DNA of 64,000 nt from Mycolicibacterium sp. CR10 (GTDB taxonomy: Bacteria > Actinomycetota > Actinomycetes > Mycobacteriales > Mycobacteriaceae): assembly GCF_005222675.1 (NCBI RefSeq), contig NZ_STGE01000012.1, positions 163,473 to 227,472 of the forward strand, in the 5' to 3' direction. Below are positions 34,579 through 43,027 of this stretch, piece after piece. The notes under the pieces are model-generated. The model searched no databases. It was given only the letters and a program-made list of their open reading frames with translations, and was not told where the DNA came from. Every line of letters starts with the position of its first letter. Positions within the stretch are counted from its first letter, which is position 1. The translations under genes were made by a program, and so were the position numbers.

Positions 34579-37136
34579 CCGAGACGACCTCGCCCCCAAT
34601 CGATTCCCGTCGCGCCCGGCTTCGCAGCGACATCCGGCTCGCCGCACGCGTGCTGCCCACCCATTACCCGCTGGGAACCTTCATCGCCGTCAATCCCCTC
34701 GCAGGTTTGCAGTCCATGCCGTTCGAACAGGCCATCCGACGCTCCCGTGACCTCTACGGCACGCCTGGCACCCTGCCGGAGAGCACCTTCCGCGCGCTGC
34801 ACCACCAGGGACGGATCACCGACGCCGACGTGGACAGCGCACTCACCCGCCGCTACCCGCTTCTCGCCGACGAGCCGGACGTGCACCTGGCCGACCGTCG
34901 CCTGACCGCGCTCGAACTGCTGCGGGCTGACCTGCTGCACGGAGTGGAGGCCCCACCTCCACGACGACAGGTTCAGATTCGCGCCGAACAGCTGTCCCCC
35001 GAGATCGCCGGCACCGTCGACGCCCAGACCGCAAAATGGTCGGCCGCTTTCCTCGGCGCCGCGAGCTGGCCGATGCCGGGCCGGGAGGACGGCTTCTACG
35101 CGGCATGGCGGCGGCTGGCACCCGGCGACCGAACCCTGCCTCGGGCGGTACGCACCGCGCTGCGCGCCACCGCCGAACGCCCCGACGACGCCATCCTGGA
35201 CGCACTGGCCTCTCTCGGGGTCAGCGAGAACACCCGGATCGCCTACCTGCAGGCCCACCTGACCCGGCTGCCCGGCTGGGCGGCGCACGTGCACTGGTGT
35301 GCCGACCGAGACGCAGGCATCGATCTGCTTCAGTACTTGGCGATGCGACTGAATTACGAAGCGGCGCTTCTGCAGAACCACCGCGGGTGCACTCCCGAAC
35401 AACCACCGCAGCCGACACCACCCACCGCGAGAACGCGCGCCGCACACCTGCTGCAGGTATGGGGTATCACCGAGGCGACCGAGACCGAGATAACCACGGC
35501 CGCCCGGATCTTGGCCGTGCTTCCGGCTCCATCCCGAACCATGCTCTGGCAGAACGCTTTTGAGGCCCATTACCACAATCGACTGCTCGACAACCTGACA
35601 TCTCACCATCCGCCGAGCGCGCCACCCGCACACACCCAACTCATCACCTGCATCGACACCCGCTCCGAAGGACTGCGGCGGCACCTCGAAGCGTGCGGGG
35701 CCTATCAGACCCTCGGCTTTGCCGGCTTCTTTGCCGTCGCGATCCGGTTCACCGATCTGCTGGGTGGCGCACCCGCCGACCTGTGCCCGGTGCTGATCTC
35801 ACCCAGCCACGAGATCGCCGAAGTCCCGGCCCCACAAGCCAACCGCGCCGCGGGCCGGCGTCTGGCCGGCGCGACGAACCTAGCGGGAGCCGAGACGGCC
35901 TTCCATGCCGCCAAGGAATCTCTGGCTGCTCCCTTCGCGCTTGCCGAAGCTGCGGGCTGGGTCGCGCTTCCCCTGTCGGCGGCCAAGACCCTGACGCCCT
36001 CGGCAGTCGGCGGACTCCGGCGCAGGCTGCAGGACGTGATATCCCCTACCGTGCAGACTCTGCTCACCGTGGGGACGATGCCACTGGCCGAGCGGGCGCT
36101 CTTCGCGCAGGTGACTCTGACAACGATCGGTCTGACAGAGCATTTCGGCCGTCTGATTGTCCTGTGCGGCCACCAGAGCGACACCGAGAACAATCCGTAC
36201 CAAGCGTCGCTGGACTGTGGCGCCTGCGGCGGTCAGGGCGGTGGGCCCAATGCCCGCACCGCGGCGCTCATTCTCAACCAGCCCGAGGTGCGCGACGAAC
36301 TACGCACCGTGGGCATCGACATCCCCAACCACACCTACGTCGTTGCCGCCCTTCACGACACTGCCACCGACCGGATCACCCTCCTTGATACCCACCGCAT
36401 TCCCCCCAGCCATCACGCCGACGTCGAGCGCCTCGAAGCCGATCTCCTGCGCGCGGGCCGTGCCCTGGCCGCCGAACGGTGCGCGACTCTTCCCGGCGCC
36501 CGGCGGCGCCTGTCACCGCGCGCCGCGGCCCGACACGTCGAGCGCAGATCGATGGACTGGGCCCAGGTCTACCCGGAATGGGGACTGGCCGGAAACGCCG
36601 CGTTCGTGATCGCACCACGGGAAGTCACCCGTGCCCTTGACCTGAAGCGGCGCACTTTCCTGCACTCCTACGAGGCCGCCGTCGACGCCGACGGCACCGC
36701 TTTGGAAACCATCCTGACCGCGCCACTGGTTGTAGCGCAGTGGATTAACTGTCAGTACTACTTCTCCACGGTCGCGCCGACGGTGTTCGGCGCCGGCACC
36801 AAGACCGTCCACAACGTCGTCGGAAATGTCGGAGTCATCGCAGGGCACGTCGGCGACCTACGCCTGGGACTGCCTTGGCAGTCGGTCAGCTACCACGACC
36901 GGCTGCTGCACGAGCCGCTACGGCTGCTCGCCGTCGTGCAGGCGCCGCGCGCGCGCATCGACAGCGTGATCGATCGCAACCCCATCCTGCAGCAGCTGTT
37001 CGGGAACGACTGGGTCTCCATGGCCGCTCGTGAACACGCGGCGGAACCATGGCAACGCTGGACGCGCGCCGGCTGGCAGCCCTGGAACGAAAACCTCTGT
37101 CAACCAACGACTTACCACGAGGAGATGATCTCATGA
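34575..37136 (+). CDS. dabA: DabA: zinc-dependent inorganic carbon transporter subunit (DUF2309)
   Basis: An 853-aa soluble/peripheral protein of the DUF2309 family. The predicted carbonic-anhydrase-like zinc site is intact: Cys359 and Asp361 in ITCIDTRSE, His533 in CGHQSDTENNPYQ, and Cys548 in LDCGACGG, with the same His-to-Cys spacing as characterised DabA. It is thought to convert CO2 to bicarbonate vectorially, driven through DabB. ATG 34575 overlaps the dabB stop. A much longer open frame upstream lies within dabB and is not the start. Confidence 0.93.
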   Translation: MTETTSPPIDSRRARLRSDIRLAARVLPTHYPLGTFIAVNPLAGLQSMPFEQAIRRSRDLYGTPGTLPESTFRALHHQGRITDADVDSALTRRYPLLADEPDVHLADRRLTALELLRADLLHGVEAPPPRRQVQIRAEQLSPEIAGTVDAQTAKWSAAFLGAASWPMPGREDGFYAAWRRLAPGDRTLPRAVRTALRATAERPDDAILDALASLGVSENTRIAYLQAHLTRLPGWAAHVHWCADRDAGIDLLQYLAMRLNYEAALLQNHRGCTPEQPPQPTPPTARTRAAHLLQVWGITEATETEITTAARILAVLPAPSRTMLWQNAFEAHYHNRLLDNLTSHHPPSAPPAHTQLITCIDTRSEGLRRHLEACGAYQTLGFAGFFAVAIRFTDLLGGAPADLCPVLISPSHEIAEVPAPQANRAAGRRLAGATNLAGAETAFHAAKESLAAPFALAEAAGWVALPLSAAKTLTPSAVGGLRRRLQDVISPTVQTLLTVGTMPLAERALFAQVTLTTIGLTEHFGRLIVLCGHQSDTENNPYQASLDCGACGGQGGGPNARTAALILNQPEVRDELRTVGIDIPNHTYVVAALHDTATDRITLLDTHRIPPSHHADVERLEADLLRAGRALAAERCATLPGARRRLSPRAAARHVERRSMDWAQVYPEWGLAGNAAFVIAPREVTRALDLKRRTFLHSYEAAVDADGTALETILTAPLVVAQWINCQYYFSTVAPTVFGAGTKTVHNVVGNVGVIAGHVGDLRLGLPWQSVSYHDRLLHEPLRLLAVVQAPRARIDSVIDRNPILQQLFGNDWVSMAAREHAAEPWQRWTRAGWQPWNENLCQPTTYHEEMIS

Positions 37137-37453
37137 CACCCGCCCTGACCAAGATGACCAAGGTCGAGGTCGTCGTCAACGGAAGCGAGGCACCGGCGGT
37201 CCGTGAACTCATCGGCAGTGTCGGTGCCACCGGCTACACCAGCCTGTCAGGGGTCTCCGGACTCGGCCACCACGGCTACCACCAGGGCCGCTTGCTGTTC
37301 AACCAGCAGGCCACCCTCGAGCTGATCATCACCGTGGTACCCGACACCAAGGTCGAGGCGCTGCTTGCCGGACTGCGTCCATTGCTCGACGCGTCCTCCG
37401 GGGTGATGTTCGTGACCGAGACCTACGTCAGCCGTCCCGACTACTTCAGCTGA
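37133..37453 (+). CDS. PII-like signalling protein linked to DAB (CPII-like)
   Basis: A 106-aa ferredoxin-like PII-family protein (MTKVEVVVNGSEAPAVRELIGSVGATGYTSLSGVSGLGHHGYHQG; LELIITVVPDTKVEALLAGL). The T-loop region is rich in Gly and His. PII-like proteins adjoining DUF2309/NuoL genes (CPII of Thiomonas) bind adenylates and bicarbonate, so a role as carbon-status regulator of the transporter is likely. ATG 37133 overlaps the dabA stop by 4 bases, with GAGGAGA-like sequence ahead. Confidence 0.82.
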   Translation: MTPALTKMTKVEVVVNGSEAPAVRELIGSVGATGYTSLSGVSGLGHHGYHQGRLLFNQQATLELIITVVPDTKVEALLAGLRPLLDASSGVMFVTETYVSRPDYFS

Positions 37454-37476
37454 ACCACCCGCGAAAGGAAGTCGCC

Positions 37477-38064
37477 ATGTCCACCCCACGTGACGCCTGG
37501 CAGGAACTGCGCGCCGGCAACCAAACGCCTCACATGAAGCCACGAGACCGGCCCATCGCTGCGGTCTTCCGGTGCTCCGACGCCCTCATCGCCAACGAAG
37601 AGGTATTCGGGCAGGGCTCCGGCTCGCTGATCGACGTCAGCACCTGGGGCCACGCAGTCGACTCCAGCGTCGTGGCGAGCATCGAGTACGCCGTCGAAAC
37701 GCTCGAAATTCCGCTGATCGTGGCTCTCGGCCACGACGATTGTCCCGCGATGCGCGCGGCGCTGCGAGCATGGGAGAGCGCCGAACTGCCCGGCGGAGCG
37801 ATGCGTCCCACCGTCGAGCACGCGTTGCTCTCGGTCGTACGACGGGGCACACCCGCCGACTCGGTGCAGTCAGTTGCGGCGGCGCATATCGTCGAGACCG
37901 GTATCGCGCTGATGCAACGCTCCCCGGCGATCGCCAGGCGAGTAGACAGTCGCAAGTGCGGAATCGTCTGTGCAACATATGGTTCCGATGACCGAAGAGT
38001 CCGAGTGCACGCGACCTTCGGAGCAATCGAGGATAGTACGGATACGCTCGTCGAGCTCGTCTGA
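37477..38064 (+). CDS. Beta-carbonic anhydrase-like protein lacking the catalytic Arg
   Basis: A 195-aa protein of the beta-carbonic anhydrase fold. The zinc ligands are present: Cys33 (FRCSDA), His86 and Cys89 (GHDDCPAM). Asp35 is kept, but the partner Arg of the CSDSR dyad is Leu37, and the usual RNAGN strand reads STWGHAV. In type II enzymes the free Asp would coordinate zinc and close the site, so this may be an inactive or regulatory homologue. It starts 24 nt after the PII gene with GAAAGGA ahead. Confidence 0.85.
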   Translation: MSTPRDAWQELRAGNQTPHMKPRDRPIAAVFRCSDALIANEEVFGQGSGSLIDVSTWGHAVDSSVVASIEYAVETLEIPLIVALGHDDCPAMRAALRAWESAELPGGAMRPTVEHALLSVVRRGTPADSVQSVAAAHIVETGIALMQRSPAIARRVDSRKCGIVCATYGSDDRRVRVHATFGAIEDSTDTLVELV

Positions 38065-38106
38065 TCACAGGGCCATCCCGATGCCGGTTCGCAACGAAGT
38101 ACCTGC

Positions 38107-39705
38107 ATGACGCCGACCACCCGCCTGCCCGCCGCGCGAGCCGCGCTCGCCGGCCTGATCGCTGTGATCGCGGCCCTCGGCGCAGGTCACCTGGTCTCCG
38201 GGCTCATCCTCGCCCCTGCCGCGTCACCGTTCCTGGCGGTCGGAAACGCGACGATCGATCGCACGCCCGCCCCGGTCAAGGACTTCGCGATCACCCACTT
38301 CGGCACCAACGACAAGCCCGCACTGCTGGTGGGCATGGCGGTCGTGCTCGTTGTCTTCGGGCTGCTCGTCGGGCTGATCTCGCGCCGCAGCGTGGTCCCG
38401 GGCGTGGCCGCGATCGGTGTCCTGGGCGTTGTGGGCGCGTTGGCGGTGCGCGAGCAGTCCGCCGGTCGGCTCGGGCTGCTGGCACCGCTGGCCTCGCTGA
38501 TCGCCGGCGTCGGCGTGTTCTGGTGGCTGCACCGCAAAGCCCAGCCGCGCGACACAGAGGCCGACAGCACCGACGTCGACGCCGAGAGCACCGGTGACGC
38601 CCCGGCTGCCGGACTCGGCAGGCGCCGATTCGTCCTGAACTCGCTGGCCGCGACGGTGGGCGCGCTGATCGCCGGAGCGGGCGGGTTCGCGTTGGCCAGG
38701 CGGGTCGACGTCGCAGCGTCGCGGCGCGGCGTCGGCGAGCTGGTCCCCTCCCGACCCGCACCGCCGATTCCTGCGGGCGCCGCGTTCCCGGAATTGGGCA
38801 CGCCGACGTTCCTCACCCCGAGCCCGGACTTCTATCGCATCGACATCAATCTGGCTGTGCCGCAACTGCGGGCCGAGGACGCCGTGCTGCGCATCACCGG
38901 CATGGTGGACCAGCCGGTCGAGTTCAGTTACGACGACATCAGGTCCATGCCATTGGTGGAGCAGACGATCACGATGACATGTGTGTCGAACGAGGTGGGC
39001 GGACCGTATGTCTCGACGTCGAACTTCATCGGCGTCCCGCTGCTGGACCTGCTGGAGCGGGCCGGGATCCAGGACGGCGCTGAACAGGTGGTGGGTCATT
39101 CGGTCGACGGGTTCACCCTCGGGACCCCACTGACTATGCTGCGCGCTGCCGGCAAGGAGGCGATGGTGGCGATCGGGATGAACCGTGAGGCGCTGCTACC
39201 CGAGCACGGGTTCCCCATGCGCACAGTCATTCCCGGTCTCTACGGCTACGTGTCGGCGACCAAGTGGCTGACCGAGTTGGAGCTGGCGACCTACGACGTC
39301 AAGCCCTACTGGGTGGAGCGGGGTTGGGACGGTCAGCCGCCGGGGGTGGTGCCGATCAAAATCTCCTCGCGCATCGACGCGCCGACATCCTTTCAGCGCC
39401 TTCCCACCGGTGACGTCACCGTCGCCGGTACCGCGTGGGCTCAGGGACGCGGCATCAGCAAGGTCGAACTGCGTTTCGACGACGAGCCGTGGCAGCCCGC
39501 CGAATTGGCCACCGAGGTCAATCGCAACACCTGGCGGATGTTCCGACTCACCACGTCGCTGCCACCCGGCCAGCACACGGTGACGTGCCGGGCGTACGAC
39601 GGAGCGGGCATCATGCAGGCCGAAGAACGGCTGCGGCTGATCAACCCAGGCCCAGTGCCCGACGGGTCGACCGGTTGGCACTCGATGATCTTCACCGTCG
39701 AGTAA
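38107..39705 (+). CDS. Membrane-anchored molybdopterin oxidoreductase (sulfite-oxidase family)
   Basis: A 532-aa protein. Residues 1-142 hold three to four helices; 171-197 hold a twin-arginine-like GRRRFVLNSLAATVGALIAG followed by a fifth hydrophobic stretch. The rest is an oxidoreductase molybdopterin domain with the Mo ligand Cys292 in TMTCVSNEVGG and a Mo-co dimerisation domain (SSRIDAPTSFQ onward). The catalytic part should face outside the cytoplasm. It begins 43 nt after the CA-like gene on the same strand and may share the DAB operon. The substrate is unknown; YedY-like reductases are the nearest relatives. Confidence 0.88.
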   Translation: MTPTTRLPAARAALAGLIAVIAALGAGHLVSGLILAPAASPFLAVGNATIDRTPAPVKDFAITHFGTNDKPALLVGMAVVLVVFGLLVGLISRRSVVPGVAAIGVLGVVGALAVREQSAGRLGLLAPLASLIAGVGVFWWLHRKAQPRDTEADSTDVDAESTGDAPAAGLGRRRFVLNSLAATVGALIAGAGGFALARRVDVAASRRGVGELVPSRPAPPIPAGAAFPELGTPTFLTPSPDFYRIDINLAVPQLRAEDAVLRITGMVDQPVEFSYDDIRSMPLVEQTITMTCVSNEVGGPYVSTSNFIGVPLLDLLERAGIQDGAEQVVGHSVDGFTLGTPLTMLRAAGKEAMVAIGMNREALLPEHGFPMRTVIPGLYGYVSATKWLTELELATYDVKPYWVERGWDGQPPGVVPIKISSRIDAPTSFQRLPTGDVTVAGTAWAQGRGISKVELRFDDEPWQPAELATEVNRNTWRMFRLTTSLPPGQHTVTCRAYDGAGIMQAEERLRLINPGPVPDGSTGWHSMIFTVE

Positions 39706-39730
39706 GCGGTTCCCGCGGAGCAGGGCGACG

Positions 39731-40615
39731 TCAGGTCCAGGCCTGCTCGCGCCACCGCCATGCACTGTCGCGCAGAAACTCCTCAAGCGTGCGGGGCGGG
39801 CGGCCCAACAGAGCCTCGACCTCGTCGGTGATGGGCTGGTTCTGCCCGAACCGGGTCAGCGTGTAGACCGCGGACATGAAACCGATGGTGTCCCAACCCA
39901 CTCCGCGGCGGCGCAGCCGGGCCGCAAACCGCAGCAGCCCGGGATGGCTGTAGGTGACCGGGTATCCCAACGCGACACTCAACGCCTCGGCGACCTCCGT
40001 CATGCCCAGCGCTGCAGACCCGGTGAGGTGATACACCCGATCGCGGTGGGCGGCAGGGTCGGTCAATGCGAGGGCCGCGACGTCGGCGGCGTCGCGGGCG
40101 TCAAGGAACGTGGTGCGCCCGGCCCCGGCGGGGATGAACAACTCACCGCGCTCGACGATGTCGGTGCCGTGGGTGGAGATCGACCGATGAAGGTTCTGCA
40201 TGAAGAAGCTGCACCGCAATATCGTTGCGCTCATCCCGCTGACCTTCAGAGCGGCCTCGACCTTGTAGTGCGGAATGAAGCGGGCCCGGTCGGCACCGAA
40301 CACCGACACATAGACGACGTGCTCGCAGCCCGCGCCCTGGGCCGCGTGCACAAAGGGAATGACCGCCTCTCGGGCCGCACGGTTACCCGGCAGTGGGAAC
40401 AGCAGGAACAGCGCACGCACCCCCCGCAGTGCCGCGGGCCACGTCGACCGATCGAAGAAGTCGAACTCGACCACCTGCGCGTCGTCGCCCAGACGACGAC
40501 GCAGTTGCTCGGGATGACGGCAGGCCACCCGCCAGCCTTCCGTCGGAGACGATGCGCGCAACACCTCAACCAACTCGTGACCGACGTTGCCGGAGGGCCC
40601 GGTGATCAGCATCAT
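39731..40615 (-). CDS. NmrA-like NAD(P)-binding protein
   Basis: A 294-aa atypical SDR: MMLITGPSGNVGHELVEVL glycine motif, VVYVSVFGADRARFIPHYKVE and ATILRCSFFMQNL, as in NmrA/azoreductase-like proteins. These are redox sensors or quinone/azo reductases. It is convergent with the molybdopterin gene (26-nt gap). Start at ATG 40615 or the next codon. Confidence 0.82.
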   Translation of the reverse strand: MMLITGPSGNVGHELVEVLRASSPTEGWRVACRHPEQLRRRLGDDAQVVEFDFFDRSTWPAALRGVRALFLLFPLPGNRAAREAVIPFVHAAQGAGCEHVVYVSVFGADRARFIPHYKVEAALKVSGMSATILRCSFFMQNLHRSISTHGTDIVERGELFIPAGAGRTTFLDARDAADVAALALTDPAAHRDRVYHLTGSAALGMTEVAEALSVALGYPVTYSHPGLLRFAARLRRRGVGWDTIGFMSAVYTLTRFGQNQPITDEVEALLGRPPRTLEEFLRDSAWRWREQAWT

Positions 40616-40649
40616 CAGCCCTGCCTACCACGCGGGCGGGAGAGGCCGG

Positions 40650-41000
40650 CTACAGCTGTAGACTCACCACGGCGCTGAGCACCATCAATGCCAGGAGCAG
40701 CCAGCCGGTTCCCAGCCACACCCATGAAGCCTGGTCCCGCTGTGTGCGGAAGCCCCGCGTCAACGACCACACCCCGCCGGCGAGCAGGATCGCCGGTGCT
40801 CCCAGCGCCAGCGCGGCGCGTTGCGGTGCCCCGCACGCGATCGCATCGGCGGTGGACCCGGTGCACGTTCCGACCCACAGCGCGGCCGTGAGGAGGAAGA
40901 CGAGACCTGCAGCCGCGAATCCCATACCGGTGCGGACCGCGCCCCAGACACCGGCATCGTCGTACTCGACGGCCCTGGTGTCATGGGACAGCTCAGACAT
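40650..41000 (-). CDS. Small integral membrane protein
   Basis: A 116-aa protein with three helices (MGFAAAGLVFLLTAALWVG, ALGAPAILLAGGVWSLT, WLLLALMVLSAVVSLQL) and a Cys pair in the loop between the first two. Position near lat suggests the M. tuberculosis Rv3289c counterpart, from memory only. ATG 40998-41000 (MSELSHD) is preferred; GTG at 41024 is possible. The function is unknown. Confidence 0.7.
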   Translation of the reverse strand: MSELSHDTRAVEYDDAGVWGAVRTGMGFAAAGLVFLLTAALWVGTCTGSTADAIACGAPQRAALALGAPAILLAGGVWSLTRGFRTQRDQASWVWLGTGWLLLALMVLSAVVSLQL

Positions 41001-41070
41001 GTTGCCCAGAATTCCCACGGTCACGGTTCGGTAAACGTGTCTTGTCGGTGCCGCGGCCTACCATGCCTGC

Positions 41071-41652
41071 GTGACCAGGCTGCGGTGGAAGCTGTACGCG
41101 GCGTTGGGCGTGGCCGTCGGCGCCACCGCGTATCTGGTCGGGGCGGGGCTCACCGCCAGCGTGCTGCTGGCCGTGCTGGCGCCCCTTGTGGTGGCGGTCG
41201 CGCCACGCTTCTTCGTGGCCACGGTCGTCGGCGCCGCCACGCCAGGGGCCAAGGAGCGCAGCGCCGCTGACGCCATGTCGGGCACCGAGTTCGAGGACTA
41301 CATCGCCCGGGTGGCACGAGGGTGCGGCGTCCCGGTGATCATGACGCCGCTCACCGGCGACTGGGGCGTCGACCTGATCGTCGGGCACCGCCCCCACCGG
41401 TTGGCGGTGCAGTGCAAGCGGCTGTCGCGCCCGGTCGGCGCCGGTGCCGTGCAGGAGGTCGTCGCCGGGGCGCCGATGCAGGACTGCACGCAGACAATGG
41501 TCGTCACCAATCACGAGTTCACGCCCGCCGCACGCAAACTCGCCGAATTGCACGGGTGCGAACTCGTCAGCGGCGCGGACCTGCCGCGGCTGCGCTCGAC
41601 GATCCGCCGACTTACCCGGCCGACGGAGCCGACAGAGTCGTCATCGCCCTGA
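41071..41652 (+). CDS. Membrane-anchored Mrr-like restriction endonuclease
   Basis: A 193-aa protein: two N-terminal helices (about 8-52), then a PD-(D/E)xK nuclease of the Mrr type with Glu73 (GTEFEDYIAR), Asp101 (GDWGVDL) and Gln114-x-Lys116 (VQCKR). All catalytic positions are present, so it should cut DNA, probably modified or foreign DNA. GTG 41071 is the start. It overlaps the convergent lat gene by 41 nt. No methyltransferase partner is nearby. Confidence 0.83.
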   Translation: MTRLRWKLYAALGVAVGATAYLVGAGLTASVLLAVLAPLVVAVAPRFFVATVVGAATPGAKERSAADAMSGTEFEDYIARVARGCGVPVIMTPLTGDWGVDLIVGHRPHRLAVQCKRLSRPVGAGAVQEVVAGAPMQDCTQTMVVTNHEFTPAARKLAELHGCELVSGADLPRLRSTIRRLTRPTEPTESSSP

Positions 41653-42979
41653 GGGCCGCGCGCGTGGCGTCGATGGCGGTGTCGATCTCCTCGCGCGACA
41701 CCGTCAGTGCGGGCCGGAAGCGCACGCTGTCTGAGCCGCAGCCCAGCATGATCACACGGCACTCCCAGAGCCGCGCGACCAGCGCGTCCCGCAGTGCCGC
41801 AGTCGGCATGCTGAACGCGCACATCAGCCCGCGGCCCCGCACATCGCGCACCAGGCCGGGGAACTCGACGGCAAGCTCCTCGAGACGGTCCCGCAGATAG
41901 CGTCCGCTCTTGGCGGCCCGGACGAACAGCCCGTCCGCCTCGATGACCTCCAGGATCCGCCGCGACCGGACCATGTCGACGAGGTTGCCGCCCCACGTCG
42001 AGTTGATCCGCGAGCTCACGGCGAACACGTTGTCGGCCACCTCGTCGACCCTGCCGCCGGCCATCACGCCGCACACCTGGGTCTTCTTGCCGAACGCCAC
42101 CACATCGGGCATGACGCCCAATTGCTGGTAGGCCCAGGCAGTTCCGGTGATACCACAACCGGTCTGGACCTCATCGAAGATCAGCAGTGCGTCGAACTCG
42201 TCGCACAGATCGCGCATGGCCGCGAAGAACTGGGGACGGAAGTGTCGGTCGCCACCCTCGCCCTGGATCGGCTCGGCGATGAAGCACGCAATGTCGTGCG
42301 GGGCCGCTTTGAACGCCGCGCGCGCCTGGCGCAGCGACTCGGCCTCGAGCTCGTCCATGTTGGCGCCCGGGCGCAGGTACGGCGCGTCGATGCGCGGCCA
42401 GTCGAACTTCGGGAACCGGGCGACCTTGTTCGGGTCGGTGTTGGTCAGCGACATTGTGTAGCCGCTGCGGCCGTGGAACGCGCCACGAAGGTGCAGCACC
42501 TTGGTGCCCAGCTCCGGGTCCAGTCCGCGCGCCTCGTTGAGCCTGCTCTTCCAGTCGAACGCGACCTTGAGCGCATTCTCGACCGCCAGCGCGCCACCGT
42601 CGACGAAGAACAGGTGCGGGAGCGCAGGGTCGCCCAGCACCCGCGCGAAGGTGTCGACGAAGCGGGCCATCGGGACGCTGTACACGTCGGAATTGCTCGG
42701 CTTGTTCAACGCGGCCGCTGCCAGCTCGGCGCGGAAGTCCTCGTCGTCCGCCAGAGACGGATGGTTCATCCCAAGCGCCGACGACGCGAAGAAGGTGAAC
42801 ATATCGAGATAGCCGCGCCCGGTGCGGGCGTCGACCAGGTAGGAACCCTTCGAGCGGTCGATGTCGAGCACCAGGTCCAAACCGTCGGCCAGGATGCTGC
42901 GGGCGAGAACGGAGCGCACCTCGGCGGGAGTGACCTCCGGCGATGCGGGGCGGCACGAAACCGGAAGAAGATCAGTCAT
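41612..42979 (-). CDS. lat: L-lysine 6-transaminase
   Basis: A 455-aa PLP-dependent class III aminotransferase, matching mycobacterial Lat: NKPSNSDVYS, GAFHGRSGYTMSLTNTDP, FIAEPIQGEGGD (Glu241), LLIFDEVQTG and PLP Lys in AFGKKTQV (298/299). It transfers the epsilon-amino group of lysine to 2-oxoglutarate, giving aminoadipate semialdehyde/P6C. It feeds Pcd encoded nearby. It has its own leaderless promoter in the 48-nt gap after lrpA. Lat is strongly induced in persistence in M. tuberculosis, from literature knowledge. Confidence 0.94.
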   Translation of the reverse strand: MTDLLPVSCRPASPEVTPAEVRSVLARSILADGLDLVLDIDRSKGSYLVDARTGRGYLDMFTFFASSALGMNHPSLADDEDFRAELAAAALNKPSNSDVYSVPMARFVDTFARVLGDPALPHLFFVDGGALAVENALKVAFDWKSRLNEARGLDPELGTKVLHLRGAFHGRSGYTMSLTNTDPNKVARFPKFDWPRIDAPYLRPGANMDELEAESLRQARAAFKAAPHDIACFIAEPIQGEGGDRHFRPQFFAAMRDLCDEFDALLIFDEVQTGCGITGTAWAYQQLGVMPDVVAFGKKTQVCGVMAGGRVDEVADNVFAVSSRINSTWGGNLVDMVRSRRILEVIEADGLFVRAAKSGRYLRDRLEELAVEFPGLVRDVRGRGLMCAFSMPTAALRDALVARLWECRVIMLGCGSDSVRFRPALTVSREEIDTAIDATRAALRAMTTLSAPSAG

Positions 42980-42985
42980 GTGACC

Positions 42986-42991
42986 ATCTTA
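42986..42991 (-). promoter_or_regulatory. Leaderless -10 box of lat in an AT-rich gap
   Basis: On the minus strand TAAGAT lies 6 nt before ATG 42979, with no Shine-Dalgarno. The AT-rich stretch just upstream (43000 region, ATAAAATAT) is suited to Lrp-type binding, and lrpA ends 48 nt away. Confidence 0.6.
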
Positions 42992-43027
42992 ACGGATATT
43001 TTATGGTTGCACGACATCTAACAGGAA

